A stretch of DNA of 64,000 nt from NCBI RefSeq assembly GCF_028200735.1, contig NZ_JAQKPV010000002.1:248001-312000 (forward strand). Direction: 5' to 3'. Shown in pieces: positions 28,085-36,088 of this stretch (position 1 is its first letter; the number at the start of each line of letters is the position of its first letter). This stretch comes from Streptomyces sp. ACA25 (lineage in GTDB: Bacteria; Actinomycetota; Actinomycetes; Streptomycetales; Streptomycetaceae). The notes beneath the pieces are model-generated. The model saw only the letters and a program-made list of their open reading frames with translations, did no database searches and was not told the DNA's origin. The position numbers and the translations under genes were made by a program.

Positions 28085-28262
28085 ACAGAACGAGAAACCA
28101 GACGGCTACGGACTGATCGCGCTCCCCCACTCCCGTGCCTCGTCCTGCCTCCGCCGCTCGCAGCGGCCAGGCGGTCAGCACATCGCCGGGACCGCAGGTG
28201 GCATCAAGCCCCCGGACAGTCGAACCCAGGGGAATCCCCGCACCATCCCGGCACGGGAAGGC

Positions 28263-28294
28263 GCGAGGGGCCCGACTCCGACGAGTCGGGCCCC
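28263..28294. terminator. Terminator downstream of ychF
   Basis: A perfect 14-base inverted repeat (GAGGGGCCCGACTC at 28263-28276 and its complement at 28281-28294) with a four-base loop, 30 bases after the ychF stop. It may also stop the convergent aminotransferase transcript. The 28085-28262 stretch before it shows nothing else. Confidence 0.8.
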
Positions 28295-28323
28295 TCCGGC
28301 GCAAAGCCAGAGTTATTGATCGA

Positions 28324-29412
28324 TCACACGTTGAAGCGGAACTCGACGACGTCGCCGTCCTGCATGACGTAGTCCTTGCCCTCCATGCGGGCCTTGCCCT
28401 TGGCCCGGGCGTCGGCGACGGAACCGGCCTCGACCAGGTCGTCGAAGGAGATGACCTCCGCCTTGATGAAGCCCTTCTGGAAGTCGGTGTGGATCACACC
28501 GGCGGCCTCGGGTGCCGTGGCGCCCTGCTTGATCGTCCAGGCCCGGGTCTCCTTGGGCCCGGCGGTCAGGTAGGTCTGCAGGCCGAGGGTGGCGAAGCCG
28601 GCCCGGGCCAGGGTGGCCAGGCCGGGCTCCTCCTGCCCGACGGACTGCAGCAGCTCCAGCGCTTCCTCGTCGTCGAGCTCGCTGAGGTCGGACTCCAGCT
28701 TGGCGTTGAGGAAGACGGCTTCGGCCGGGGCGACCAGGGCACGCTGCTCGGCCTGGAACGCCTCGTCCGTCAGCTCGTCCTCGTCCACGTTGAAGACGTA
28801 CAGGAAGGGCTTGACCGTCAGCAGGTGCAGCTCGTGGAGCGCCTCCGCCCGCTCCGTGCCCTGGGCGATACCGGCGGAGAAGAGCGTGCGGCCGTCCTCG
28901 AGGATGGCCTGCGCCTCCTCGATGGCTTTGATGACCGGCTGCTTGTCCTTCTTGACCCGGGCTTCCTTCTGCAGACGAGGCAGGGCCTTCTCGATGGACT
29001 GCAGGTCGGCGAGGATGAGCTCGGTGTCGATCGTCTCGATGTCGCTCTTGGGCGAGATCCGGCCGTCCACGTGCACGACGTTCTCGTCCTTGAAGGCCCG
29101 GATCACCTGGCAGATCGCGTGGGACTCACGGATGTTGGCGAGGAACTTGTTGCCGAGCCCTTCCCCCTCGCTCGCTCCCCGCACGATCCCCGCGATGTCC
29201 ACGAAGTCGACGGTGGCGGGCATCAGCCGCTGGGACCCGAAGATTTCGGCGAGCACGCCGAGCCGGGGATCGGGCACCCCCACGACGCCGATGTTGGGCT
29301 CGATCGTGGCGAACGGGTAGTTGGCCGCCAGCACGTCGTTCTTGGTCAGGGCATTGAACAGGGTCGACTTGCCGACATTCGGCAGGCCGACGATTCCGAT
29401 CGTGAGCGACAC
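28324..29412 (-). CDS. ychF: Redox-regulated ATPase YchF (Obg/OLA1 family)
   Basis: 362 residues, exactly the usual family length when started at GTG 29412 (VSLTIGIVGLPNVGKSTLF). The P-loop GLPNVGKST is at about 8-16, G3 is DIAGIVRGAS, and the altered G4 NVDEDE explains ATP over GTP preference. A coiled-coil insert and the C-terminal TGS domain follow (FQKGFIKAEVISFDDL). YchF binds ribosomes and is implicated in stress and redox responses. The frame is open upstream to 29760, but that extension is arginine- and proline-rich with no start support. Confidence 0.95.
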   Translation of the reverse strand: MSLTIGIVGLPNVGKSTLFNALTKNDVLAANYPFATIEPNIGVVGVPDPRLGVLAEIFGSQRLMPATVDFVDIAGIVRGASEGEGLGNKFLANIRESHAICQVIRAFKDENVVHVDGRISPKSDIETIDTELILADLQSIEKALPRLQKEARVKKDKQPVIKAIEEAQAILEDGRTLFSAGIAQGTERAEALHELHLLTVKPFLYVFNVDEDELTDEAFQAEQRALVAPAEAVFLNAKLESDLSELDDEEALELLQSVGQEEPGLATLARAGFATLGLQTYLTAGPKETRAWTIKQGATAPEAAGVIHTDFQKGFIKAEVISFDDLVEAGSVADARAKGKARMEGKDYVMQDGDVVEFRFNV

Positions 29413-29588
29413 GTGGGGTTCCCGGGTGCGTGAGGGGATGACAGGGCCAGCTGTCCATACTAGGCGCCTCCGTCCAGGTGGCCGGGGACACCCTGCGCGG
29501 CTCCGGATGGAGCAACCTGCCGCGCGGGGGCGCGGAAAAGGTGTGTTGATCACCCTGTCGGCCCGCGGAGCCGTCCTACCGTGAGCGC

Positions 29589-30173
29589 GTGGAGCACAGT
29601 ACGCGCACAACCCGGCACTCCCGGCAACGAACCGCCCCGGAACGGCCGCGTCTGCCGCGGCCGGCGGGGCCCGCAGGGCCCGGCCCGGGCGCCCGGGCCC
29701 CGGCCGGGCCGGGCGGTGCGGCCCGGTCCGGTGAAGCGGCCGGGCACCCGCCCCGCCCACCGGGCCGCCGGCCGTCGCCGGTGGTCGTGGCGCTCTCGCG
29801 GCTGCCGCGTCCGCGGCTGACCGGTTTCGGCTGCGGCGTGCTGGCCACCGTCGTGATGGCGGCGGCCGGGTGGCTCAGCGGACAGCTGGGCGGCGCGCCG
29901 GTTCTCTACGGAGTGCTGTTCCTGCTGGCCTGCGCCGCCGCCGCGGTGTGGGTGCGGCCGGCCGACCTGATCTGCGCGCCCATCGCCGCCCCGATCGCCT
30001 TCGCGGTGGGGCTGCTCCCCTCCGCGAAGGCCCTGACCGTGGTGACCGAACTGGCCATGGGCGCGCCCTGGCTGTTCGCCGGGACCTTCCTTGCCACCGT
30101 GATCGTGCTGGTCCGCGGCGCGCTCCAGCTGTTGCGCAGGCGGCGCCGGGCGGGACGTGCGGCCCGGCGCTGA
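29589..30173 (+). CDS. DUF6542-like membrane protein
   Basis: 194 residues from GTG 29589. Residues 1 to about 65 are Pro/Arg/Gly-rich and disordered. The rest has four hydrophobic helices (about 77-95, 101-121, 124-146 and 152-176) and ends in a strongly basic RRRRRAGRAARR tail. It resembles the actinobacterial DUF6542 domain family, and the function is unknown. Its stop codon TGA (30171-30173) directly abuts the ispH stop on the other strand, with no base between. Confidence 0.75.
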   Translation: MEHSTRTTRHSRQRTAPERPRLPRPAGPAGPGPGARAPAGPGGAARSGEAAGHPPRPPGRRPSPVVVALSRLPRPRLTGFGCGVLATVVMAAAGWLSGQLGGAPVLYGVLFLLACAAAAVWVRPADLICAPIAAPIAFAVGLLPSAKALTVVTELAMGAPWLFAGTFLATVIVLVRGALQLLRRRRRAGRAARR

Positions 30174-31166
30174 TCAGCTCTGCAGCTTGGCGGCGGCCTC
30201 GGCCCGCAGGTCGCGCCGGAGCTCCTTGGGGAGCGAGAACTGAATGTGCTCGTCCATGGGCTGCACCACTTCGACATCGGCCCAGCCGCGCTCGGCCAGC
30301 CACTCCAGCACGCCGTCCACCAGGACGTCCGGCACCGAGGCCCCGGAGGAGAGCCCGACCGTGGTGACGCCCTCCAGCCACGCCTCGTCCATCTCCGAGG
30401 CGTTGTCGACCAGGTAGCCCGCCTGCGCCCCGGCACCGAGGGCGACCTCGACCATCCGGGCGGAGTTGGAGGAGTTCTGCGATCCCACGACGATGACCAG
30501 GTCGGACCCGGCCGCCACCTGCTTGATGGCCGTCTGGCGGTTCTGGGTGGCGTAACAGATGTCGTCGCTGGGCGGGCTGATCATCTTCGGGAAACGCTGC
30601 TGCAGGGCGTCCACGGTCTCCATGGTCTCGTCCACCGAGAGCGTGGTCTGGGAGAGCCACACGACCCGTTCCGGGTCCTTGACCCGGACGTTCGCCACGC
30701 CCTCGGGGCCGTCGACCAGGGTGATGTGGTCCGGGGCCTCGCCGCTGGTGCCGATGACCTCCTCGTGACCTTCGTGGCCGATGAGCAGGATGTCGTAGTC
30801 GTCCTTCGCGAAGCGGACGGCTTCCTTGTGCACCTTGGTGACCAGCGGGCAGGTGGCGTCGATGGTGGCGAGCTTGCCGCGCTCGGCCTCCTCGTGGACC
30901 GCCGGAGCGACCCCGTGCGCCGAGAAGATCACGATGGCGCCCTCCGGCACCTCCTGGGTCTCCTCCACGAAGACGGCGCCCTTCTTCTCCAGCATCCGCA
31001 CGACGTACTTGTTGTGCACGATCTCGTGCCGTACGTAGATCGGTGCGCCGTACTGCTCCAGAGCCTGCTCCACAGCGATCACGGCGCGGTCCACACCCGC
31101 GCAGTAGCCACGGGGGGCGGCGAGCAGGACCCGGCGGTGGGCGGTCGCGGGAGTCTTCGCAGTCAT
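30174..31166 (-). CDS. ispH: IspH: 4-hydroxy-3-methylbut-2-enyl diphosphate reductase
   Basis: 330 residues from ATG 31166. It is a [4Fe-4S] enzyme of the last step of the MEP isoprenoid pathway, converting HMBPP to IPP and DMAPP. The three cluster cysteines are Cys22 ([12 protein letters not shown]), Cys106 ([11 protein letters not shown]) and Cys204 ([11 protein letters not shown]). The conserved His/Glu residues around [10 protein letters not shown] and the GSQNSSNS phosphate-binding motif are present. It is divergent from xseA, with 57 bases between, as often seen in actinobacteria. Confidence 0.96.
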   Translation of the reverse strand: MTAKTPATAHRRVLLAAPRGYCAGVDRAVIAVEQALEQYGAPIYVRHEIVHNKYVVRMLEKKGAVFVEETQEVPEGAIVIFSAHGVAPAVHEEAERGKLATIDATCPLVTKVHKEAVRFAKDDYDILLIGHEGHEEVIGTSGEAPDHITLVDGPEGVANVRVKDPERVVWLSQTTLSVDETMETVDALQQRFPKMISPPSDDICYATQNRQTAIKQVAAGSDLVIVVGSQNSSNSARMVEVALGAGAQAGYLVDNASEMDEAWLEGVTTVGLSSGASVPDVLVDGVLEWLAERGWADVEVVQPMDEHIQFSLPKELRRDLRAEAAAKLQS

Positions 31167-31223
31167 GCGGTCCATCGTACGGGGGCGGTCCCCACTGTCG
31201 CCGGGCACGGTTAGCGTGGCCCC

Positions 31224-32456
31224 ATGGCCACTCAGACGTCTCCCGGTACCCCGCTCCCCGTCGCCGAGGTGTCACGGCTCATCGGGGGGTGGATCGGCCG
31301 GCTGGGCGCAGTCTGGGTGGAGGGCCAGATCACTCAGCTGTCCCGGCGCCCCGGCGCAGGCGTGGTCTTCCTCACGCTGCGCGACACCTCGCACGAGGTG
31401 TCGCTGACCGTCACCTGCTTCCGCGCGGTGTTCGACAAGGTCGCGGACATCGTCGGGGAGGGTTCCCGGGTGGTGGTGCACGGCAAGCCGGAGTGGTACG
31501 CGCCGCGCGGCCAGTTGTCGCTGCGGGTCGCCGAGATCCGCCCGGTCGGGATGGGTGAGCTGCTGGCGCGGCTCGAGCAGCTGAAGCGCACGCTGGCCGC
31601 CGAAGGGCTGTTCGCGGCCGACCGCAAGCGGCGGCTGCCGTTTCTGCCGCAGCGGATCGGTCTGGTGACCGGCCGTGCCTCGGCCGCGGAGCGGGACGTG
31701 CTGGAGAACGCCCGGCACCGCTGGCCCGCCGTCCGATTCGCGGTGCGCAACGTGGCCGTGCAGGGCGTGCACGCCGTGCCGCAGGTGATCGAGGCGGTCC
31801 AGGGGCTGGACGCGGATCCGGCGGTGGACGTCATCATCGTGGCCCGGGGCGGCGGCAGCGTGGAGGACCTGCTCCCTTTCTCGGACGAGCGGCTGGTCCG
31901 CACGGTGGCCGCCTGCACCACCCCGGTGGTCTCCGCGATCGGTCACGAGCCGGACTCCCCGCTGCTCGATCTGGTCGCCGATGTGCGGGCCTCGACGCCG
32001 ACCGACGCGGCCAAGCGGACGGTGCCCGATGTGGGCGAGGAGCTGGTCCGGGTGGCGCAGCTGCGCGACCGGGCCCGCCGGGTCCTGGAGGGCTTCGTGG
32101 ACCGGGAGGAACGCGGTCTCACGGCGGCACGCAGCCGGCCGTGCATGGCGGAGCCGCAGCTGATGGTGGAGGTCCGGGCGGAGCAGCTGCGCGGGCTGCT
32201 GGAGCGGAGCCGGCGCACGCTGGGGCATCTTCTGGACCGCGCGGAGAGCGATCTGGGCCATACCCGGGCGCGGGTGCTCGCGCTGTCCCCGGCCGCCACG
32301 CTGCAGCGCGGCTACGCGGTGCTGCAGCGGGAGGACGGCGCGGTGGTGCGTGCGCCGGAGGAGGTGTCCGAGGGGGAGAAGCTGCGTGCCCGGGTGGCCG
32401 GCGGCGAGCTGCCGGTGGTCGCCCGGCCGTCCGCACCTGTCGGCGGGCAGCCCTAA
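31224..32456 (+). CDS. xseA: Exodeoxyribonuclease VII large subunit
   Basis: 410 residues. The N-terminal OB-fold (about 8-105) opens with [20 protein letters not shown]. The nuclease domain contains [18 protein letters not shown] and [23 protein letters not shown], the conserved catalytic block. A coiled-coil region follows, then a C-terminal GYAVL motif. With XseB it degrades single-stranded DNA into oligonucleotides in repair and recombination. The ribosome binding site before ATG 31224 is weak. The gene is followed after 10 bases by xseB. Confidence 0.95.
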   Translation: MATQTSPGTPLPVAEVSRLIGGWIGRLGAVWVEGQITQLSRRPGAGVVFLTLRDTSHEVSLTVTCFRAVFDKVADIVGEGSRVVVHGKPEWYAPRGQLSLRVAEIRPVGMGELLARLEQLKRTLAAEGLFAADRKRRLPFLPQRIGLVTGRASAAERDVLENARHRWPAVRFAVRNVAVQGVHAVPQVIEAVQGLDADPAVDVIIVARGGGSVEDLLPFSDERLVRTVAACTTPVVSAIGHEPDSPLLDLVADVRASTPTDAAKRTVPDVGEELVRVAQLRDRARRVLEGFVDREERGLTAARSRPCMAEPQLMVEVRAEQLRGLLERSRRTLGHLLDRAESDLGHTRARVLALSPAATLQRGYAVLQREDGAVVRAPEEVSEGEKLRARVAGGELPVVARPSAPVGGQP

Positions 32457-32466
32457 GCTGGCCCGC

Positions 32467-32745
32467 ATGACGGACCCGGGGACGACGGACACGGACGCGC
32501 GCGCCGCGCTCAGCTACGAGCAGGCGCGGGACGAGCTGGTCGATGTGGTGCGCAGGCTGGAGACCGGCGGCTCCACCCTGGAGGAGTCGCTCGAGCTGTG
32601 GGAGCGCGGGGAGGAGCTGGCAAGGATCTGCGGCCGGTGGCTGGAGGGAGCGCGTGCCCGGCTGGACGCGGCCCTGGCCGAGGAGGAGGACGGGGGCACG
32701 TCCGGGGCTGACGGACCGGCGTCGGAGGCGGCCGGGGAACACTGA
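32467..32745 (+). CDS. xseB: Exodeoxyribonuclease VII small subunit
   Basis: 92 residues, ATG at 32467. The family core LSYEQARDELVDVVRRLETG, then STLEESLELWERGEELARIC, is evident at residues 15-60. The acidic C-terminal about 20 residues are disordered. It binds the large subunit as a helical regulatory chain. Ten bases separate it from xseA, so the two form an operon. Confidence 0.95.
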   Translation: MTDPGTTDTDARAALSYEQARDELVDVVRRLETGGSTLEESLELWERGEELARICGRWLEGARARLDAALAEEEDGGTSGADGPASEAAGEH

Positions 32746-32806
32746 CCCCGGGCGGCGCGCCGGGGCTCACCGGCGGGCCGTGTGCCGCGTCATGGTGTGA
32801 GGCGGG

Positions 32807-33427
32807 TCACGCGGTGGTGTCGGCCCGGGTCTCCAGTGCGGCAGCGAGCTGCTCCAACCGGTCGACCGGGGCGGTTCCCAGGACCAGCGTGGTCACCTCC
32901 GGTTCGGCCAGCACCAGCGCGTCGTACTTGGCACCTTCGTAGCGGGTCCACTCCCGGCCGTCGATCCGGAGGGTCTCGCCGGTGTCCTCGGCGCCGTGGG
33001 TCAGCGCGTCGACGAACGGACCGGGAGCCCCGTCGGCCTGGGCCAGAGCCGCGTACTCGTTCTCGGGATCCATGAAGCCGAGCCGCCAGGTGGCGCCGTG
33101 CTCACCCTGCGGCTGGTAGCGCACCGAGGTGGCACGCCACTCCGGCGGCAGCCCTTCGGGAGCCAGCAGCCCGTAGGGGGCGGCCCGGGCCGCCAGGTTT
33201 GCCTCCACCTGGTACTCGACCGGCTTGACCGGGTCCTGCGACGCATCGTGCGGCAGGTAGAAGTACAGGCCGAAGGCGACAGCGCTGACCACCGCAAGGG
33301 ACAGCAGCATGTCCCTGACGGTCTTGAGCCTGGGCTTCTCGTCGGGCTTCCCGTCCTGCTTCTCGGCGGGCGCGTCCGATGCGGGCGCCGTACGTGTCTC
33401 GCTCACCACTCCCCCATCGTCCCGCAT
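32807..33427 (-). CDS. DUF4245 single-pass membrane protein
   Basis: 206 residues. A charged N-terminus precedes LKTVRDMLLSLAVV and one transmembrane helix (about 40-58). The about 145-residue external domain has the DUF4245 pattern (EYQVEANLAARAAPYGLLAP, LPPEWRATSVRY). The function is unknown. Its genomic position between xseAB and glpX is shared by actinobacteria, from general knowledge. The start used is ATG 33427 (GGAG four bases upstream). GTG 33406, seven codons later, with a GGGGGAG stretch ahead, is a reasonable alternative. Confidence 0.85.
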   Translation of the reverse strand: MRDDGGVVSETRTAPASDAPAEKQDGKPDEKPRLKTVRDMLLSLAVVSAVAFGLYFYLPHDASQDPVKPVEYQVEANLAARAAPYGLLAPEGLPPEWRATSVRYQPQGEHGATWRLGFMDPENEYAALAQADGAPGPFVDALTHGAEDTGETLRIDGREWTRYEGAKYDALVLAEPEVTTLVLGTAPVDRLEQLAAALETRADTTA

Positions 33428-33575
33428 GGACTCCGGGGCTCCGCAGGCGGCCCCCCGGAGCCACCGCCCGACTCTCCGCTCATTCGTGGGCCAATAGGCT
33501 CAGATGTACAGTCGCCGGATAGAGTCGAGAGCACCCTCAGAACCACGGCACCGCCGTGCAGAAAGGTGCGTCCCG

Positions 33576-34607
33576 ATGTCCGAGAACCATCTCCCGCCCC
33601 CGCTAGAGGTCAGTCCCGAAGCCCCCGACCGCAACCTCGCCCTGGAGCTGGTGCGGGTCACCGAAGCGGGTGCGATGGCCTCCGGCCGCTGGGTGGGCCG
33701 GGGCGACAAGCTCGGTGCGGACGGCGCCGCCGTGCGCGCCATGCGCACCCTCGTCTCCACTGTGTCGATGAACGGTGTGGTCGTCATCGGGGAGGGCGAG
33801 AAGGACGAAGCACCGATGCTTTTCAACGGTGAGCGAGTGGGAGACGGCACCGGCGCGGAGTGCGACGTCGCCGTCGACCCGGTGGAAGGCACCACGCTGA
33901 CCGCCAAGGGCATGGCGAACGCCATTTCGGTGCTGGCGGTGGCCGACCGCGGGGCCATGTTCGACCCGAGCGCGGTGTTCTACATGGACAAGCTGGCCAC
34001 CGGGCCGGAGGCCGCCGAGTTCGTCGACATCGACGCGCCGCCGGCGGTGAACATCCGCAGGGTGGCGAAGGCCAAGGGCAAGGCGCCCGAGGATGTCACG
34101 GTGGTGATCCTGGACCGGCCGCGCCACCACGACATCGTGAAGGAAGTCCGGGAGTCCGGCGCCCGCATCAAGTTCATCCAGGACGGCGACGTGGCCGGCG
34201 CCATCATGAGCACCCGGGAGGGCACCGGCGTCGATCTGCTGCTCGGTATCGGCGGCACCCCCGAGGGCATCATCTCCGCCTGTGCGATCAAGTGTCTGGG
34301 CGGCAGCCTGCAGGGCAAGCTCTGGCCCAAGGACGAGGCCGAACGGCGCGCGGCCCTCGACGCGGGCCACGATCTGGACCGGGTGCTGCACGCGGACGAC
34401 CTGGTCAGCGGCGACAATGTGTTCCTCGCCGCCACCGGCATCACCGACGGCGATCTGCTCCGCGGGGTGCGCTACAGCGCGGAGACCGCGACCACCCAGT
34501 CCCTGGTGATGCGCTCCCGCTCGGGGACGATCCGTCAGATCGACTCCACGCACCGGCTGTCCAAGCTCCGGGCCTACAGTGCGGTGGACTTCGACCGCGC
34601 CCGCTGA
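33576..34607 (+). CDS. glpX: Class II fructose-1,6-bisphosphatase GlpX
   Basis: 343 residues, the family length, from ATG 33576 (AAAGGTG about 8 bases upstream). Conserved metal/phosphate motifs include [34 protein letters not shown] and [13 protein letters not shown]. This is the actinobacterial gluconeogenic enzyme hydrolysing fructose 1,6-bisphosphate to fructose 6-phosphate. Upstream, TACAGT (33507-33512) and TAGAGT (33520-33525) resemble -10 elements of the main vegetative sigma factor, without a convincing -35. It ends at a strong terminator shared with the convergent WhiB gene. Confidence 0.95.
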   Translation: MSENHLPPPLEVSPEAPDRNLALELVRVTEAGAMASGRWVGRGDKLGADGAAVRAMRTLVSTVSMNGVVVIGEGEKDEAPMLFNGERVGDGTGAECDVAVDPVEGTTLTAKGMANAISVLAVADRGAMFDPSAVFYMDKLATGPEAAEFVDIDAPPAVNIRRVAKAKGKAPEDVTVVILDRPRHHDIVKEVRESGARIKFIQDGDVAGAIMSTREGTGVDLLLGIGGTPEGIISACAIKCLGGSLQGKLWPKDEAERRAALDAGHDLDRVLHADDLVSGDNVFLAATGITDGDLLRGVRYSAETATTQSLVMRSRSGTIRQIDSTHRLSKLRAYSAVDFDRAR

Positions 34608-34617
34608 GGGCGGATAC

Positions 34618-34656
34618 GCCGTCGGCGCCCCGCGGTGTCCGCGGGGCGCCGACGGC
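34618..34656. terminator. Bidirectional terminator between glpX and the whiB-family gene
   Basis: A perfect 18-base stem (GCCGTCGGCGCCCCGCGG at 34618-34635 with its complement at 34639-34656) and a three-base loop TGT. It begins 10 bases after glpX and ends 4 bases before the convergent gene's stop codon. Confidence 0.85.
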
Positions 34657-34660
34657 GGGC

Positions 34661-35020
34661 TCAGGCGATGCGGCCGATGCCGTGGGAGGGCGCCGGCTCG
34701 GCGGCTCCCCGTCGCCGGCGGCGGGTCAGCACCACGCGACGCTCGGCGGCTGTGAGGCCGCCCCACACCCCGTAGGGCTCGGGGAGCAGCAGGGCGTGCT
34801 CCCGGCACTCCAGCAGCACGGGGCATCGGGCGCACACCGCCTTGGCGGCCTGCTCGCGGGAGAGCCGGGACGCCGTGGGCTCATGGGACGGGGCGAAGAA
34901 CAGCCCCGCCTCATCCCGCCGGCAAGCGGCCTCCGAGTGCCAGGGGCCCGCCACATTCCGCGCAGCGCGCGGGTCGGGCACGGCGGGGGACCACGGGGAA
35001 TCCTGCGGCGGTTGCAGCAC
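34661..35020 (-). CDS. WhiB-family iron-sulfur transcription factor (Wbl)
   Basis: 119 residues from GTG 35020, with AGGAG at ideal spacing. Four cysteines bind the [4Fe-4S] cluster: Cys33, Cys63, Cys66 and Cys72 in the order C-x29-C-x2-C-x5-C. The turn motif GVWGGLTAAERR (84-95) and a basic RRRRR tail for DNA contact follow. Wbl proteins usually partner the principal sigma factor region 4 and sense oxygen or nitric oxide. The long spacing between the first two cysteines and the LFFAPSHEPTASRLS segment point to the subgroup found beside glpX in streptomycetes. I am not certain of its specific name. Confidence 0.93.
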   Translation of the reverse strand: MLQPPQDSPWSPAVPDPRAARNVAGPWHSEAACRRDEAGLFFAPSHEPTASRLSREQAAKAVCARCPVLLECREHALLLPEPYGVWGGLTAAERRVVLTRRRRRGAAEPAPSHGIGRIA

Positions 35021-35211
35021 GGTCAACTCCTGAAGGCGGCTACGGGGGGTCGCTCCTGGCCGGTGGGCCCTCACCCGTCCTTGGTGACGAGCCGCAGCCC
35101 CCCGGCTCACCCTGCGGCCATGTGGGTGACGGTCCAGGGTGCCCTACCCGCTGTGCGCACTCTTATGCACGGAGCGACGACACGCGCGGCCGTCCCCACT
35201 GCCGGCGCGAG

Positions 35212-35892
35212 TCAGCTCTCCCTGCCGCCGCGCAGATTGCGCAGCTGCTTGCCGCGCACCTGACGGACCTCCACACCCCCGCACAGCGCCACTCCCTGCA
35301 CCACGATGACCGGTGCCTGCGGGTCCAGGGCCTCGCTCTCCTCGACCTCGAACGCACCGAGAATGCCGCTGCCGGACTGCCGGACCGTGACGTTCTCCGG
35401 CAACTTGATCTCGATGCCGCCGCAGATCGCCGTGGCGTTCACGGTCACCACCTGCTGCTCGAAGAGCGCCTCGGTCAGGTCGAGTTCGACCCCGCCGCAG
35501 ATCGCCACGGCGTTGACCTGTGTACCGACCCGCCAGCGGCCCTGCCGGGAAGCTCCGCTGAGGATGGCCACCACGTTCCTGGCACTCCGGGTGGCCGGCC
35601 CTCTGCCGGGTACGGCGGCGGGCCGCGCGGGGTGCGGTGGGAGTGCGGGGTCGGGGCGGCTCCCGTGCTGGCCGGCCGGCAGGTCGCGGATCAACGGCTC
35701 CAGCTCGACGACGGTCTTGGCCCGGTAGACGGCGTCGATCCGCTCGGCATGCTCTTCGCTGTCCAGACGCCCTTCGGCGAGGGCTTCGCGCAGAATGTCG
35801 GCGATCCGGTCGCGGTCGGCGTCCGAGGCCCGGACAGCCGCGGGCTCGTTCCGCTTTCCCAAGGGCACGGCAGGAGGATTCTCAGCACTCAC
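35212..35892 (-). CDS. DUF1707 protein with LiaF-like C-terminal domain
   Basis: 226 residues. After a short lead, the DUF1707 helix-hairpin (VRASDADRDRIADILREALA, then EGRLDSEEHAERIDAVYRAK) occupies about 20-70. A proline-rich linker follows, then a beta-helical C-terminal domain with three related repeats: VNAVAICGGVELDL, VNATAICGGIEIKL and VQGVALCGGVEVRQ. This domain is like LiaF/DUF2154 proteins of cell-envelope stress systems. No membrane helix is present, unlike many relatives. A role in envelope-stress signalling is inference. Confidence 0.85.
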   Translation of the reverse strand: MSAENPPAVPLGKRNEPAAVRASDADRDRIADILREALAEGRLDSEEHAERIDAVYRAKTVVELEPLIRDLPAGQHGSRPDPALPPHPARPAAVPGRGPATRSARNVVAILSGASRQGRWRVGTQVNAVAICGGVELDLTEALFEQQVVTVNATAICGGIEIKLPENVTVRQSGSGILGAFEVEESEALDPQAPVIVVQGVALCGGVEVRQVRGKQLRNLRGGRES

Positions 35893-36088
35893 CGCTCCAG
35901 CCTACCGAACGCGATACATCGCGACCAGTCATCTGCCGCCCCGTTCCCACGCGTTCGGCCGGGACCGGACCACGGGCCGGTGTCCGGCTCCGTTGCTCAC
36001 CCCCGGTGACACGCGCCCTGTGCGACCTGGCCGCCTGCGTCGGCGGACGGCAACGGCTCGGACGTGACCGGTCAGGGGCCGTGACGGG

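Noticed and set aside
33507..33525. TACAGT and TAGAGT as defined glpX promoters
   Set aside because: The -10-like hexamers are good, but no matching -35 element was found at proper spacing, so they are mentioned only within the glpX entry.
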